Positions 11,787-21,421 of a stretch of DNA of 64,000 nt are shown piece after piece. Position 1 is the stretch's first letter, and each line of letters begins with the position of its first letter. The stretch comes from Diphasiastrum complanatum (Eukaryota; Streptophyta; Lycopodiopsida; Lycopodiales; Lycopodiaceae). The DNA lies in contig CM055093.1 in NCBI GenBank assembly GCA_029204225.1, positions 25,870,274 to 25,934,273 of the forward strand, read 5' to 3'. A program made the translations under genes and the position numbers. The notes beneath the pieces were generated by a model. It was not told the DNA's origin, did no database searches, and was given only the letters and a program-made list of their open reading frames with translations.

Positions 11787-12060
11787 CACTACAAGATTCT
11801 GGAAGATTTCTGACCTTATTATCGAGGCTTTTATGAAGATTTTTTTTTTTGAAAAAAGACCGTAACCCTCTGTATACACCTTGAAGTATACCTTAGAATG
11901 AGATCCTCGATAATTGCCTCGGTAATCGAGGTTTCTTCACCTCGTTTTGGCATTGTTTATAGCACGCATATACTGAGAGATATACCGAGGCCCCTCGGTA
12001 TATCCCTCCCAACAATCGATTGGCGACATGTCGTTTCCGAGGGATATACCAAGGGCATAA
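11787..12060. mobile_element. CACTA-like terminus with CCTCGGTATA subterminal repeats (copy 1)
   Basis: Begins CACTACAAGATTCTGG, the classic En/Spm terminal motif. Over ~250 bases there follow many copies, in both orientations, of CCTCGGTAT/ATACCGAGG. One pair forms a perfect palindrome: ATATACCGAGG at 11980-11990 and CCTCGGTATAT at 11993-12003. Terminal CACTA plus inverted subterminal repeats supports a CACTA end. The opposite TAGTG terminus is not seen, so the element is partial or deleted. Confidence 0.55.
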
Positions 12061-12721
12061 AATCTCTATTTAAAGGTCATCCTATGCGATGCATGGGATT
12101 GTGACTGTGATACCTACATCCAATGAATATGATTCAATTATCTGAGAAATGTGATGAGAGTAAGTTAGACCACATGAATGTAGTGAAGTTAAAGTGTATC
12201 TTGAAGCCATATATACCTCAGATCTAGAATATCCATCTGAATCAAGGCACAAAGAAGACTAGAAGTTTGTGAAGAAAGGATTTCCGGAAAATCCAGATTG
12301 TGCTAGACAACAATGAGAGGCCACTAAGAAGCTACGGGAGACCTTAGAGACCTTCTCACCTTGGAAGTGGTGGCCAAGGTTATCCCATGGACATCGTTAT
12401 AACTCTGTCAAATGGCTCAATTCTATCCTAAAACTAGACTCCATGCAATTGAAGAGTCATGTAGAGGACTTAACTCAAACAATTATATTTATTGATACAT
12501 AAATGTTCGAATTACAAATATATATCTAAATGAAATGCCTAATTATCAGATCCAGCTAAATCATCTCCATCATGGCCATGGTCATCAGACTCATGTGACT
12601 ACGATGCATGAGACTGAGACTGCGATACCTGCATGCAACGAAGATGTGTAAATTTTATAAATGATGTTGTTAGAGTGTCCGACCGAATGAATGTCGTGAA
12701 ACCATAATACATATCTCAGAA

Positions 12722-13283
12722 CATCCATCCCAGTCAATTCTCACTCCTTGTCTCTCCAATAATTTGAGTAATGATTGCAAATTGTTGGAATATGCATACT
12801 TGTACTCCTCTTTTGTGGGAGACCACTTTACGACATATTTCTGCATGAACCGACAAATCGGTGATTGTAAGTTAATTTAAACAAATCCACAAATAAAATA
12901 TGAATTATGACCAAAACAAATTCAACTTACGAAATGGGCATGAAAAGAACCTTGGCCACCATTGCCCAGGTGTGAGGGCCCTACCGTCTCCATTTGCTTC
13001 TTAGCTGTCTCTCTTTGTTGCTTGAAATGATTTGGATCTTCTCAAAATTCTTTCTTTGCAAACTTCCAATCATCCTTGTTCATGTTGTATGGCCTAGATT
13101 TGCCAGCTCTCACCGCATCTCAGATATTTGATTTGCGGTGGCTCATCACGCTTCCCATGCATCGTCCTATCCATATTCGGTCAAATTCCAAATCAAGGGA
13201 GAGGATTGGAAATTCTCTATACAACTGGTCAATGATATAATTCTTGTCCTCATCACTTTGTTTGAGTAATAAATTAAACATCT
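12722..13283 (-). pseudogene. unidentified spliced gene, probably transposon-borne (copy 1)
   Basis: Exon A (13283 to 12931) opens MFNLLLKQSDEDKNYIIDQL. It contains FDRIWIGRCMGSVMSHRKSN, then KSRPYNMNKDDWKFAKKEF, and ends GGQGSFHAHF. A GTAAGT donor follows. The 90-base intron (12930-12841) ends in TTCATGCAG. Exon B continues in phase 0 with KYVVKWSPTKEEYKYAYSNN and ends near LLELLERQGVRIDWDG. Two in-frame TGA codons interrupt exon A (after RKSN and in KEF*EDP), both one step from CGA. A related LLKLLERQGV exon lies at about 13601-13700. I do not recognise the family. Its position between CACTA-like ends suggests a CACTA accessory protein, which is unproven. Confidence 0.5.
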
Positions 13284-13933
13284 CTACATCGTTTTAGGAC
13301 CAAATACATTTCAATTACATGATTAGTCAAGGTTCAAGATTACATAAAAAAAACTAGCTGCATCGAAAGATAGCTAAAAAATGTACGAATAAAAATGATA
13401 GATGTAAAGACATGTACACAAGCGTCTGTAAACATGGAAAGACTAGCTATAGAGTCAAAACACTAGCTAGACCTATCTAATAGCTCCTGATCATCTCCGT
13501 CATGTGGACCTTGTTGTTCCTGCACACGCAAGACACATGAATTAGTCTTCAGAACAATCGTATGGGAGTGAGAGAGAATAGCAAGTTTAGAAAACATAAA
13601 AGGATCTAAGGAGCAGCATCCCAGTCTATACACACGCCCTGCCTCTCCAATAACTTGAGTAAAGGAAAATATTCTTCAAGAAATAGGAAATTACGAATGA
13701 AGTCACATAATTTTTAGCATTCATAATCCAAAATCGACCTTGTACAAAAGCACTCTACCACAAATTTGAAAACCATGCTACAACCAAAATTTTGTGAATC
13801 CACTTTCGAACTTCTCTTGAAAACTCAACACTCCAATCCGGGATGCAAATCCAAGTGCTTTCCAATTCCAAATTGATGTAGAACTTGTCTCCATCCTATC
13901 CAAGACCGCATCTTAGCCGGATTTTGATACCAA

Positions 13934-14207
13934 TGTAAAGACCCTAAAGGATTGCCCCTAAGATGAGGATGAGAGAACACAATAAGAGAGACTATGGAGC
14001 CAAACCGCCCAACCAATCCTAGATCAAAGCTGGATCTAGCCCCCAAGCAATGCCTTGTGAAGCAAGAGGAGGAGAGAAGCTGGTAACCTAAGTCCAATAT
14101 GTCGACGGGAGAATCCCTACCTCATTCATTATATAGAGAGTAGAGCCTTGTGTATGCAACCCCATGCAGGTCAACAATAAATAGATCACAACTCTTTATG
14201 CAGTTCT
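13934..14207 (-). mobile_element. putative LTR with PBS of a third LTR family (copy 1)
   Basis: The minus strand reads CTTTACA, AT, then TGGTATCA at 13932-13925. This is an iMet-type primer site directly after a candidate LTR end (TGTAAAG at 13934 on the plus strand). The putative LTR runs rightwards to at least 14207, where the CACTA element begins. Copy 2 at 58656 has the better PBS (TGGTATCAAAGCC). No coding region of this element was identified. Confidence 0.35.
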
Positions 14208-14830
14208 CACTACAAAAAAAATGTGGCAAAAATTGCAAATATTTTCGCAATTTTTGCCATTTTTTGACAAAAGAATTGCGGAAACGGATTCCGTAAGTTT
14301 TATAGCAAATCCTCAATTTCGGTCCCGCAATTCTTTTGGCTAATTTTTCGCAATTTTTATAGCTAAATTAACAATAATCAAATTGTGGAAACCCAAAAAC
14401 CCACCCTCAATTTTTTGGCATAATAATTGCGGAATCCGTTTCCACAATTTGTTTGGCTGATATTTTTTGCCAAATTTTTTGGGCAGAAATTGTCAAAAAA
14501 CATTGCGAAAATTCATTTCCACGATTGTCGTGGCAAAAATGGCGGATATTTTTTGACAATTTTTTGTGCAAAAATTGCGAAAAAAATTGCAGAAATTCAT
14601 TTTCGTAATTTATTTCAAAATAGTGTCAAAAATTTGTGGAAAATAAATTTCCAATAGAATATAAATTGCGAATTTATTTTATACACTATTTTGAAAAAAA
14701 TTGCGAAAATGAATTTCCACAATTGTTTTGGCAATTTTTGCCAAATAAAATACGAATAAATACTTGCAATTTGTTGGCTAAAATTGCAAAAAATATCACC
14801 AACCCTAAACTCTAAACCTCGATAGCAAGT
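14208..14830. mobile_element. CACTA-type element end with GCAATTTTTGCC subterminal repeats (copy 1)
   Basis: Starts CACTACAAAAAAAATGTGGC. Over 560 bases it carries dozens of GCAATTTTTG/CAAAAATTGC units in both orientations, with TTGGCAAAAATTGCGGAAA variants, which is typical CACTA subterminal architecture. The repeats stop near 14790, next to a short telomere-like ACCCTAAACTCTAAACC. No TAGTG end is seen before homology to copy 2 ends at 15223. No transposase lies within it, so it is non-autonomous or truncated. Confidence 0.7.
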
Positions 14831-15225
14831 TCTTTATCTCAGGTAACGACTGAGCTAAACATGACTGTCGTGGCGTCGGATCCTTCTCTATAGTTGCATG
14901 CTACATGACATACAAAAAAAATTATGAAATTGCTAGAAAACTTATCTCTATCTCTCTAATGAGGTCCATATTTTTTATAAGGCTTTCACAATTTAGAGTA
15001 TGACATCCCATGCATTGTCTTGTGTCTCAAAGTACATGTGTAATAATTAGACTCTTAGAAAGAAGTGAGGTTAAATATCTTTAACTGTAGATAAAGGTTG
15101 AGCATTGGATCCTCCTCTACAACAACATGATGCATGATCAAAACTGAAATAAGGAATATATCTCATTCTCTCTCTCTTTCTCATTTTCTCATTCTCTCTC
15201 TTTGTCTCTCTCCCTCTCCCTCTCT

Positions 15226-16042
15226 TTATGTAGATAGCTAGGACTGTACCAAGTTTCAAAAGAAAGAGATGGAGAGAGAGAAAGAAGAAATGAGAAAGCG
15301 AACTAACCTAGGATAAGCTTTTTATCATCTTCATCTACATTTGTACAGTCTTTCATGGTTTTTCCATTTATTCACTTTGTCTCTCTATCTCCTTCCTCAT
15401 TTCATCTACTTGGGAAGAATACTGCATCTCTTTTCTATAGACACTTAGGCCTCTTACTCTCTTTCGTCCCCAACTATTTTCTTCTAAAATCTTCCAAAAT
15501 TTTCATTCTACACATAAAAAAAACATAGCTAATCAAATTTACATGCAAAATCATATACATGTTCATCATTATATTTTATAATGTTAAATGCATTTAAACC
15601 ATAATTTGAAAAAATATATGTTATTATATCTCATGCTCATCCACAGTCAAGATCCAACTCGCCTGTTTTTAGTTTTCCAAAACCTTTAATAATATGACAT
15701 CCACATAGATCTCGGCAACAATTGGAGCCCTATTCTTTTCTTGTGTCTGAAATTTGACACTCAACAATAGACAAAAATAAATGACATCATGAAAAAAGAG
15801 GTTTCTCATATCGGAGTATACAAATGCAAGTTTTGTTGTATACACACATACCAGTCTCATGTTGATGCCCGCATATCCAGCTCGACCAACATTCGACATC
15901 TTTTGTTGTTTTAATCTGTTGATTTTGTTTTGTTGACTCAATTTCTAAGCAAATTATTGTACACACATCAAGCAAATAAATAATAAGTCAGTAGTAAGAT
16001 AAATAAATCATGGAATAACTAGAGATGACCAAGCATTCAAGT
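15226..16042. other. unique AT-rich DNA, no gene recognised
   Basis: A (CT)n tract (about 15165-15225) and a facing (GA)n tract (15260-15300) could fold into a hairpin. The 90-codon minus-strand frame at 15669-15941 has no domain I recognise and no splice context. Nothing else stands out. Confidence 0.4.
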
Positions 16043-16176
16043 CAAATTTTGGTTTCAAAATATATAGATAAAACAAAAAAGTTGAATACAACTTGGAAAG
16101 TTTTGCTTTTTAAATATTGACGTAGAAGCTGGCATCTCTCCTTTTCCATCCACTCAGGACATTTTGGCGTTAAATT
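16043..16176 (-). pseudogene. unknown host-gene exon, 3' part, split by the copia insertion
   Basis: Read with 20064-20179, this gives one continuous frame once the copia element and one copy of its AAATT target duplication are ignored. Here the frame runs LTPKCPEWMEKERCQLLRQY and on to a stop near 16043; the true exon may end earlier at a GTTGTA donor. The sequence is hydrophilic, with no recognised domain. The insertion disrupts the gene. Confidence 0.45.
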
Positions 16177-16912
16177 TGTGAAGAATTGAAAAAGATTATC
16201 TATGTTAGATATAGGGGTCTTATGTTTTTTACATCAAGCATCTAGGTGTAGAATGTTAATAGGAATAAATTTGGCATAGATGGCAAATTATGCATTTCCA
16301 CTTGTAATGTCACTATTGAGCCAAAATAGAGTAAGAGGCTAAACATGTGCCAATTATAGTGTAGACAAGTGTAAAGTTTTTGTTTGGTGAATTACAAGAG
16401 GTCCAATAGGATTTAGAGGTGGAACCTTGTGAGGTCCAATAGGAAATTGAGGTGTGCTTGAATATAGTCCAATAGAATTAAGAGGTGCATGGATCAATGA
16501 TCCAATAGGATCAAGAGGTGACAAAATATGGTCCAATCATAGTTAAGCATAGTGGTAGCTCGTGGACCTACTAGTATCATTGTCTCCTCATTTTGAATCT
16601 AATTGATTTGGTGATTTCATGGATTTTGTGAGTTATTGGATTTCTAGCTTTCTCTCTCTACCCGAGAGCTCATGTTGTATTTTCTCTCTCTACCCGAGGA
16701 GAGCAGCTTGTTTTTACTTAGATTATTTTTTGAATACTTCCCACACGTGTGAGTGAGAGTTGGAAGTGATTGAATGCATGTAGTAGTGTGTTTTTGCCAT
16801 AGGATCTAAGATTGATCTTGAATCTCAATCTAGTCTTGATCTTGGTGCATCTACACACCTTAGGAGATCAAAAGTACATGTAGTGGACAGTCCACACGTG
16901 TGAAATTCAACA
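16177..16912 (+). repeat. 5' LTR of the chimeric copia element
   Basis: 736 bases with termini TGTGAA and TTCAACA, an imperfect short inverted repeat. The target duplication on the outer side fixes the left end. The same LTR in minus orientation occurs at 32954-33687 and 51300-52032. It contains CACACGTGTG palindromes and CTCTCTCTACCCGAG repeats. Confidence 0.9.
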
Positions 16913-16924
16913 TGGTATCAGAGC
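16913..16924 (+). other. primer binding site, tRNA-iMet
   Basis: TGGTATCAGAGC begins immediately after the LTR and is complementary to the 3' end of plant initiator-Met tRNA, as in most plant copia elements. Confidence 0.85.
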
Positions 16925-17669
16925 CTACCTAAGGTTACCATGCATTTTGATCCATCTAAGTGAAAAAAATTTCATCAATCTTGAGCTAGAAGTTGTCAAG
17001 GCCCATTTTCCTAGCTATCTTGTTCAATCTTGGATCAAAAGAGATCAAAAGGACATTGATTGGGTCTGACCTGGTACTGTACGGAATCAGGTGCTCAGAC
17101 ACGTGTGAGGAACATCCAAATTCAGTTTGGAAGTTCTCTCTCATGTTTGATCCATTTATCTTGCTTAATAACTTGTTTTGAAGCTATTTTTGTCTAGTTT
17201 CTGTTGCAATCAGTTTCATTCCATTTGGTTGAGCCAATCAAAAGTTATAAGCTTTTGAAGAGGGTTAGGTAGGGCACCTAGACCTGGGTGGACACATTTG
17301 GTTTGGTCAAGAGATTGCTTGGTTGATCCAAAATCACAGTTGTATGCTTGCCAATCTCATCTATATGTGATCTAGGCACTGCTTTGAGATCTTACCCATT
17401 TTGTTTCATGCAATATCATTGTATTTGAGTCAAATTTGGTTTCTTAGTGTATTTCACACGTGCTAAGAGTGTTAGATCCTAACTTTGCCTATACTCCATC
17501 ATTTGATGTGAAATAGATCTTGTTTTAGAGAGATTTGAGTAGCTAGTGAGAATCAATTCACAAATAGTTGCAAGATCTTTCATAGGAGGAGATAGTACTC
17601 AATTATTGGATCCTATGGAAAGTGTGTAACAACATTTATTGTTTATCATTTGAGTTTTCTTCACTTCAA

Positions 17670-18597
17670 ATGTCTTCAATGGGTTCATCCTTGTTGGAAC
17701 CAAGTGAAAGATTGACCACTTCAAATTATTCAATTTGGAAAATGAGGATGGAGTCCATCTTGATCCTTCAAGACATGATGGAAATAGTTCTTGGCCTTGA
17801 AGAAGAACCACAAGTTCTTCAAGAGGTTCAAAAATACAAAAAGAGAGCTAGGATGGCTCTCCACTACATTAAGATGAATGTCTCTAATGAGATATTGAGG
17901 GAGATAGGTACTTGTACAACAACCAAAGAAGCTTGAGATTGTCTCAAGACTATCTATGAGGCTAAGAATACCTCTAGGCTTCTCACTCTTAGGAATCAAA
18001 TCTTTCAAAGTAGGCAAAAGAGTGATGAGAGTGCATCTAGTTATGTCTTGATAGTAAAAGATATTCATAGAGAGCTTGCTTGCATTGGTGATTCCATCAA
18101 TCAAAATGAGCTAGTTCAAGTCATTCTCAATGGCTTGAGAAGTGAATTTGATAGCCTTGTCCAATCCTATACCATTAAGGAGGAGCTACCAAGTTTGGAG
18201 GCTCTCCAAAGTGTGCTAATTTCAGAAGAATCAAGACAAGAGTACAAGCTCTTGAGGATGGACAAGCTTTCTCTCACTCATAATGATGGCAAAGCTCTCT
18301 TTGCCAAGGATAACCACAAAGGGAGGAGCAAGAACCAACATCAACAATCCTCAAGCAAGGACAAAGTCAAATCCAAAGACAAAGATGAGGAGGAAGATGA
18401 TTCCTCTAATGCTTCATCATCCAAGCTCAAGAAGAAGAAGATCAAGTGCTTTTATTGTGGCAAGAAAGGTCATTATGCCACCAATTGCTTCAAAAAGAAG
18501 AATAAACTCAAGCAAGCCAATATTACCAATGAGAAGGAAGACACTATTGCAAGTGATGGAGAGGGATCTCTTATGGTTTCTAGTTTCTCATCTACTC
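17670..18597 (+). pseudogene. Ty1/copia gag with CCHC zinc knuckle
   Basis: The ATG at 17670 begins MSSMGSSLLEPSERL. The gag core (SNYSIWKMRM, then GIEEEPQ-like and EILREIGTCTTTKEA) matches plant copia gag (DUF4219/UBN2 type). A nonsense codon at 17934-17936 replaces the Trp of EAWDCL seen in the copy at 32 kb; the frame then continues. A basic/acidic linker leads to the zinc knuckle CFYCGKKGHYATNC at about 18447-18488 (C-x2-C-x4-H-x4-C), which packages element RNA in this family. The frame is cut at about 18597 by the antisense gypsy gag, so protease, integrase and RT are lost. Confidence 0.85.
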
Positions 18598-18899
18598 ACA
18601 CTTTTAATTTTCTTCTCATCAGGAACATCGTGCAGATTGAAGTAACTACTCCACTTGGCCAGCCAGTCCTCGATGACCTCAGGTTTCTTCTTCTTTTTCT
18701 CGCCCGCATAAACCCTTGGTTGAAAACCAAGATTGGGTGAAGACATCAATTTGACTTGATTCAACAGAACCTCCATTTGTTGATCTCTCATTTGATTACG
18801 ATTATTCATATCATTGAGTGCCATACTCAACTGTTGACAAATCACCATATAAGATGGCGCACCTGGATTTGTAGCTTGATTTGAAGTTTCTTCGGCCAC
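18598..18899 (-). pseudogene. gypsy gag 5' part, antisense within the copia element
   Basis: The minus-strand frame begins AEETSNQATNPGA. It includes MALNDMNNRNQMRDQQMEVL and WLAKWSSYFNLHDVPDEKKI, the start of a Retrotrans_gag domain. It matches 36315-36615, where the same gag continues for another ~140 residues. It is joined head to head to the gypsy RT that starts near 19040 on the plus strand, exactly as at 36.2 kb. Confidence 0.8.
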
Positions 18900-19039
18900 C
18901 TTGATATATCTATCCTCGAAATTACTAAATTTAATTAATATCGGATTAACTCATAGTGAAGTATAGTTGACCAAAAACTGACTGAAATTGACTCCAGTAT
19001 GGTCAAATCACTATTTTTAGTCAATTTCATAGATATTAC

Positions 19040-19675
19040 AAGAAACTAGAAAAAAGTCCGTCGGGAATTACTCTATGCTAAAGAGTCCAAGTGTGAATTC
19101 TTTAAGCAAGAGTTGCTTTATCTCGGTCATAAGATCACAATAAATGGGATCAAGATTGACGAGGATAAATCAAGATTGTGAATGAGTGGCCAATTCCAGG
19201 AACTATGAGGCAAGTAAGTCTTTTTTAGGTTTTACACTTTTCTTCAAGAGATTTATTGAGGATTATGCTAAGTTAGTAGCACCACTTAATAATCTAACAA
19301 AATGAATTGTTAATAAAAAGAAAAAGAGGAATCAACCTAGTCCGCCTGTTGTTTGGAATGAGGAATTGTATCAATGTCTTGAGAACCTTAAAACAATGAT
19401 AGTTTCAGCTCCCGTGTTACAAATTGCCAATTTAGATCTACCTTACATCGTGAGAACGGATGAAAGTGATGTTGCAGTTGGAGCAGTTCTATTACAAATG
19501 GATAGGCCACTAGCATTTGAGAGAAAAAATAATTCACGGGTCCTCAGTTGCGTTATACTACGTAGGAAAAGAAATTGTTTGTTGTAATCCATGCTCTTAA
19601 AACCTGGAGACACTACTTGTATGCTAGTAAGTTTTTAGTGTATATGGATCACCAGCCTCTTAAGTATTTTTGTAA
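19040..19675 (+). pseudogene. Ty3/gypsy RT C-terminus and RNase H start
   Basis: Frames contain AKESKCEFFKQELLYLGHKI (RT thumb region), then LENLKTMIVSAPVLQIANLD and RTDESDVAVGAVLLQMDRPL (start of the gypsy RNase H region). A one-base loss near 19170, a break near 19205 and a shift near 19540 fragment the frame. The YxDD-bearing palm is absent. It corresponds to 36165-35550 on the minus strand. It ends abruptly in the partial 3' LTR, with AAATATG microhomology at the junction (19674-19680 against 16524-16530). Confidence 0.8.
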
Positions 19676-20063
19676 ATATGGTCCAATCATAGTTAAGCAT
19701 AGTGGTAGCTCGTGGACCTACTAGTATCATTGTACTCCTCATTCTGAATCTAATTGATTTGGTGATTTCATGGATTTTGTGAGTTATTGGATTTCTAGCT
19801 TTCTCTCTCTACTCGAGAGCTCATGATGCATTTTCTCTCTCTACCCGAGGAGAGCAGCTTGTTTTTACTTAAATTATTTTTTGAATACTTCGCACACGTG
19901 TGAGTGAGAGTTGGAAGTGATTGAATGCATGTAGTAGTGTGTTTTTGCCATAGGATCTAAGATTGACCTTGAATCTCAATCTAGTCTTGATCTTGGTGCA
20001 TCTACACACCTTAGGAGATCACAAGTACATGTAGTGGACAATCCACACGTGTGAAATTCAACA
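19676..20063 (+). repeat. partial 3' LTR of the chimeric copia element
   Basis: Matches 16526-16912 of the 5' LTR, missing the first ~350 bases. It ends TTCAACA and is followed by the AAATT duplication. Confidence 0.85.
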
Positions 20064-20179
20064 AAATTTTCTGCCTCCACTTTATCAATGTCATTCTTGA
20101 GTCTCTGTCTCAATGAACGAAAACCGGACAACAATTTGTCCTTGAAGTAATGTGATGTAAACTGGCAATCATATTCTGC
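20064..20179 (-). pseudogene. unknown host-gene exon, 5' part, split by the copia insertion
   Basis: An AG acceptor with a good pyrimidine tract (TTTTATTTCATATCACAG) precedes the exon, which opens at 20179 on the minus strand. The frame reads AEYDCQFTSHYFKDKLLSGF, then RSLRQRLKNDIDKVEAEN, and would continue into 16176-16043. I do not recognise the protein. Confidence 0.45.
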
Positions 20180-20206
20180 CTGTGATATGAAATAAAACTC
20201 ATCAAA

Positions 20207-20209
20207 CTA

Positions 20210-20245
<36 letters not shown>

Positions 20246-20247
20246 TC
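20207..20247. repeat. (CT)n(CA)n compound microsatellite
   Basis: A CT run followed directly by a CA run, next to the dispersed repeat that starts near 20250. Confidence 0.95.
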
Positions 20248-20249
20248 TA

Positions 20250-20740
20250 CGTTACCATTTATAGCCAAGTTAAAGTTGACTTCATCTTTTGACCTTTTGA
20301 ATATGCTTAGGACTAGGAGCGAAGGATTGGGAACTTACGGGCAATGTCTTAAAGGGGATTAAAACTCTCTATCTTGAACCTTTATGTGATGTCAACACCA
20401 ACAAGACATTCATTAATTTTTTGAAGGTAGTTTTCTTACGGTAAAATCATTAACAAAAAGGAGATGCCTCAAAGAACAAAATGTTTGTGCCTGCTTTGTT
20501 TTGTATTCCTTTTACAATGTTTTACATACACATTCCGAGATGCGGAAGATGCATGTAAACATAAATAATTTTTTTTTACATGCCCTTGGGGGCTGTGCAT
20601 AAGGTGCATGTAAAATAAAAAACATTTAACAAAAAATAAATAAAAAAGAATAAGGTAAAAAAAGTCTTCATGCTTGGAAGGTCACCTCCTCGGCTGTTCC
20701 ACCATGGGAAGGGCCTTCGGCCGAGGACTAATGTTTTGCT
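20250..20740. repeat. dispersed repeat, second copy of 6240-6740
   Basis: Direct-orientation match to 6240-6740. Near the right end an inverted pair CCTCGGC (about 20691) and GCCGAGG (about 20720) could form a stem. From 20741 to 21300 I see no gene; there is a short GA run at 21031-21048. Confidence 0.7.
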
Positions 20741-21303
20741 CAAGGAGACTCTCGCTTGACGAGATTTGTTGTCTTTTTTTGCATGTACTTTTGTTAGCAA
20801 AATGTTGTGCTCATGTAGTGTCCATAGGCTATTATGGCACAATTTTGTCATGGGGCTTGATCCAACAAAAGCTTCAAGTGTAGGGACAAAATTTAGCATA
20901 TGAAAAATTAATATAGCCAACAGTACAAATATTCAATAAGAATACGAGTCTCAAAAAATTGTATGACTTTTAATGCAACAATCTTGAAGAATCATACAAC
21001 CTTTTTGTGGGACTCTGATTAACTAGGTGGGAGAGAGAGAGAGAGAAAAGATCATATAACTAACCTCTACAAAACAGTAGGAGTAGACTCCTCAAGGAAA
21101 CATATATCTTGGAAACCGGCAATACCGTCACTCCTTAACTGGCTCGTGTATAGGTTACATCATTTTAATTTTAATTCCGTGGAAGTATTAATCTGGTCTT
21201 CCCTCAGGTGTACCGTCTGAATTTGTTTTAATGCAATTGAGAGTATAAGTGGAGAGTCGCGCCATAACCGTGGAGCTTCTGCATAATCCATAAGCTTATT
21301 TTG

Positions 21304-21360
21304 TGACGAGCAGTTTGTCCAAATTTTGCAGACTTGGATATCTAACTATAAGATTATATA
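21304..21360 (+). promoter_or_regulatory. candidate GST core promoter
   Basis: A TATA-like stretch (TATAAGATTATATA, about 21347-21360) lies ~65-75 bases before the ATG. A single TGACG motif at 21304-21308 is the half-site of as-1-type elements that drive many plant tau GST genes on auxin or xenobiotic stress. The motifs are seen; their role is inferred. Confidence 0.35.
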
Positions 21361-21421
21361 ACGGTATCAATCCCAGGAAAGAACGTGTTCAGCTAAGCTT
21401 TGAAACAACAAATTTGCTTCA

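Larger units (their letters stand above)
2241..15225. repeat. segmental duplication, copy 1
   Basis: Direct paralogue of 41313-59900. Blocks matched by eye: 2241-3816 with 41313-42886; 4256-5643 with 43691-45067; about 5642-6035 and 7806-8300 with 45687-46465; 8300-10995 with 46465-49123; 10996-11739 with about 51430-52205; 11740-15223 with 56041-59901. Copy 1 lacks the counterparts of 49124-51429 and 52206-56040. It carries extra DNA at about 6035-7805. Where copy 2 has 42887-43690, copy 1 has 3817-4255, which instead resembles 25560-26010. The span 2241-4255 itself holds no recognisable gene. Confidence 0.9.
16177..20063 (+). mobile_element. chimeric copia-family LTR retrotransposon with 5-bp TSD
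   Basis: The 5' LTR is 16177-16912 (TGTGAAG...TTCAACA), followed directly by the primer site, a ~750-base leader and a copia gag. At about 18597 the sequence switches to a gypsy gag in antisense, then to gypsy RT/RNase H in sense. A partial 3' LTR follows at about 19676-20063. The 5-bp duplication AAATT flanks it at 16172-16176 and 20064-20068. The LTRs differ at about nine sites plus one indel over ~382 aligned bases, so insertion is not very old. It lacks integrase, most RT and the first half of the 3' LTR, so it cannot move alone. Confidence 0.85.

Noticed and set aside
13825-14097. 90-codon minus-strand ORF
   Set aside because: It overlaps a putative LTR/PBS junction, and the equivalent frame in copy 2 (58622-58879) is only partly kept. 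No domain, so treated as chance.
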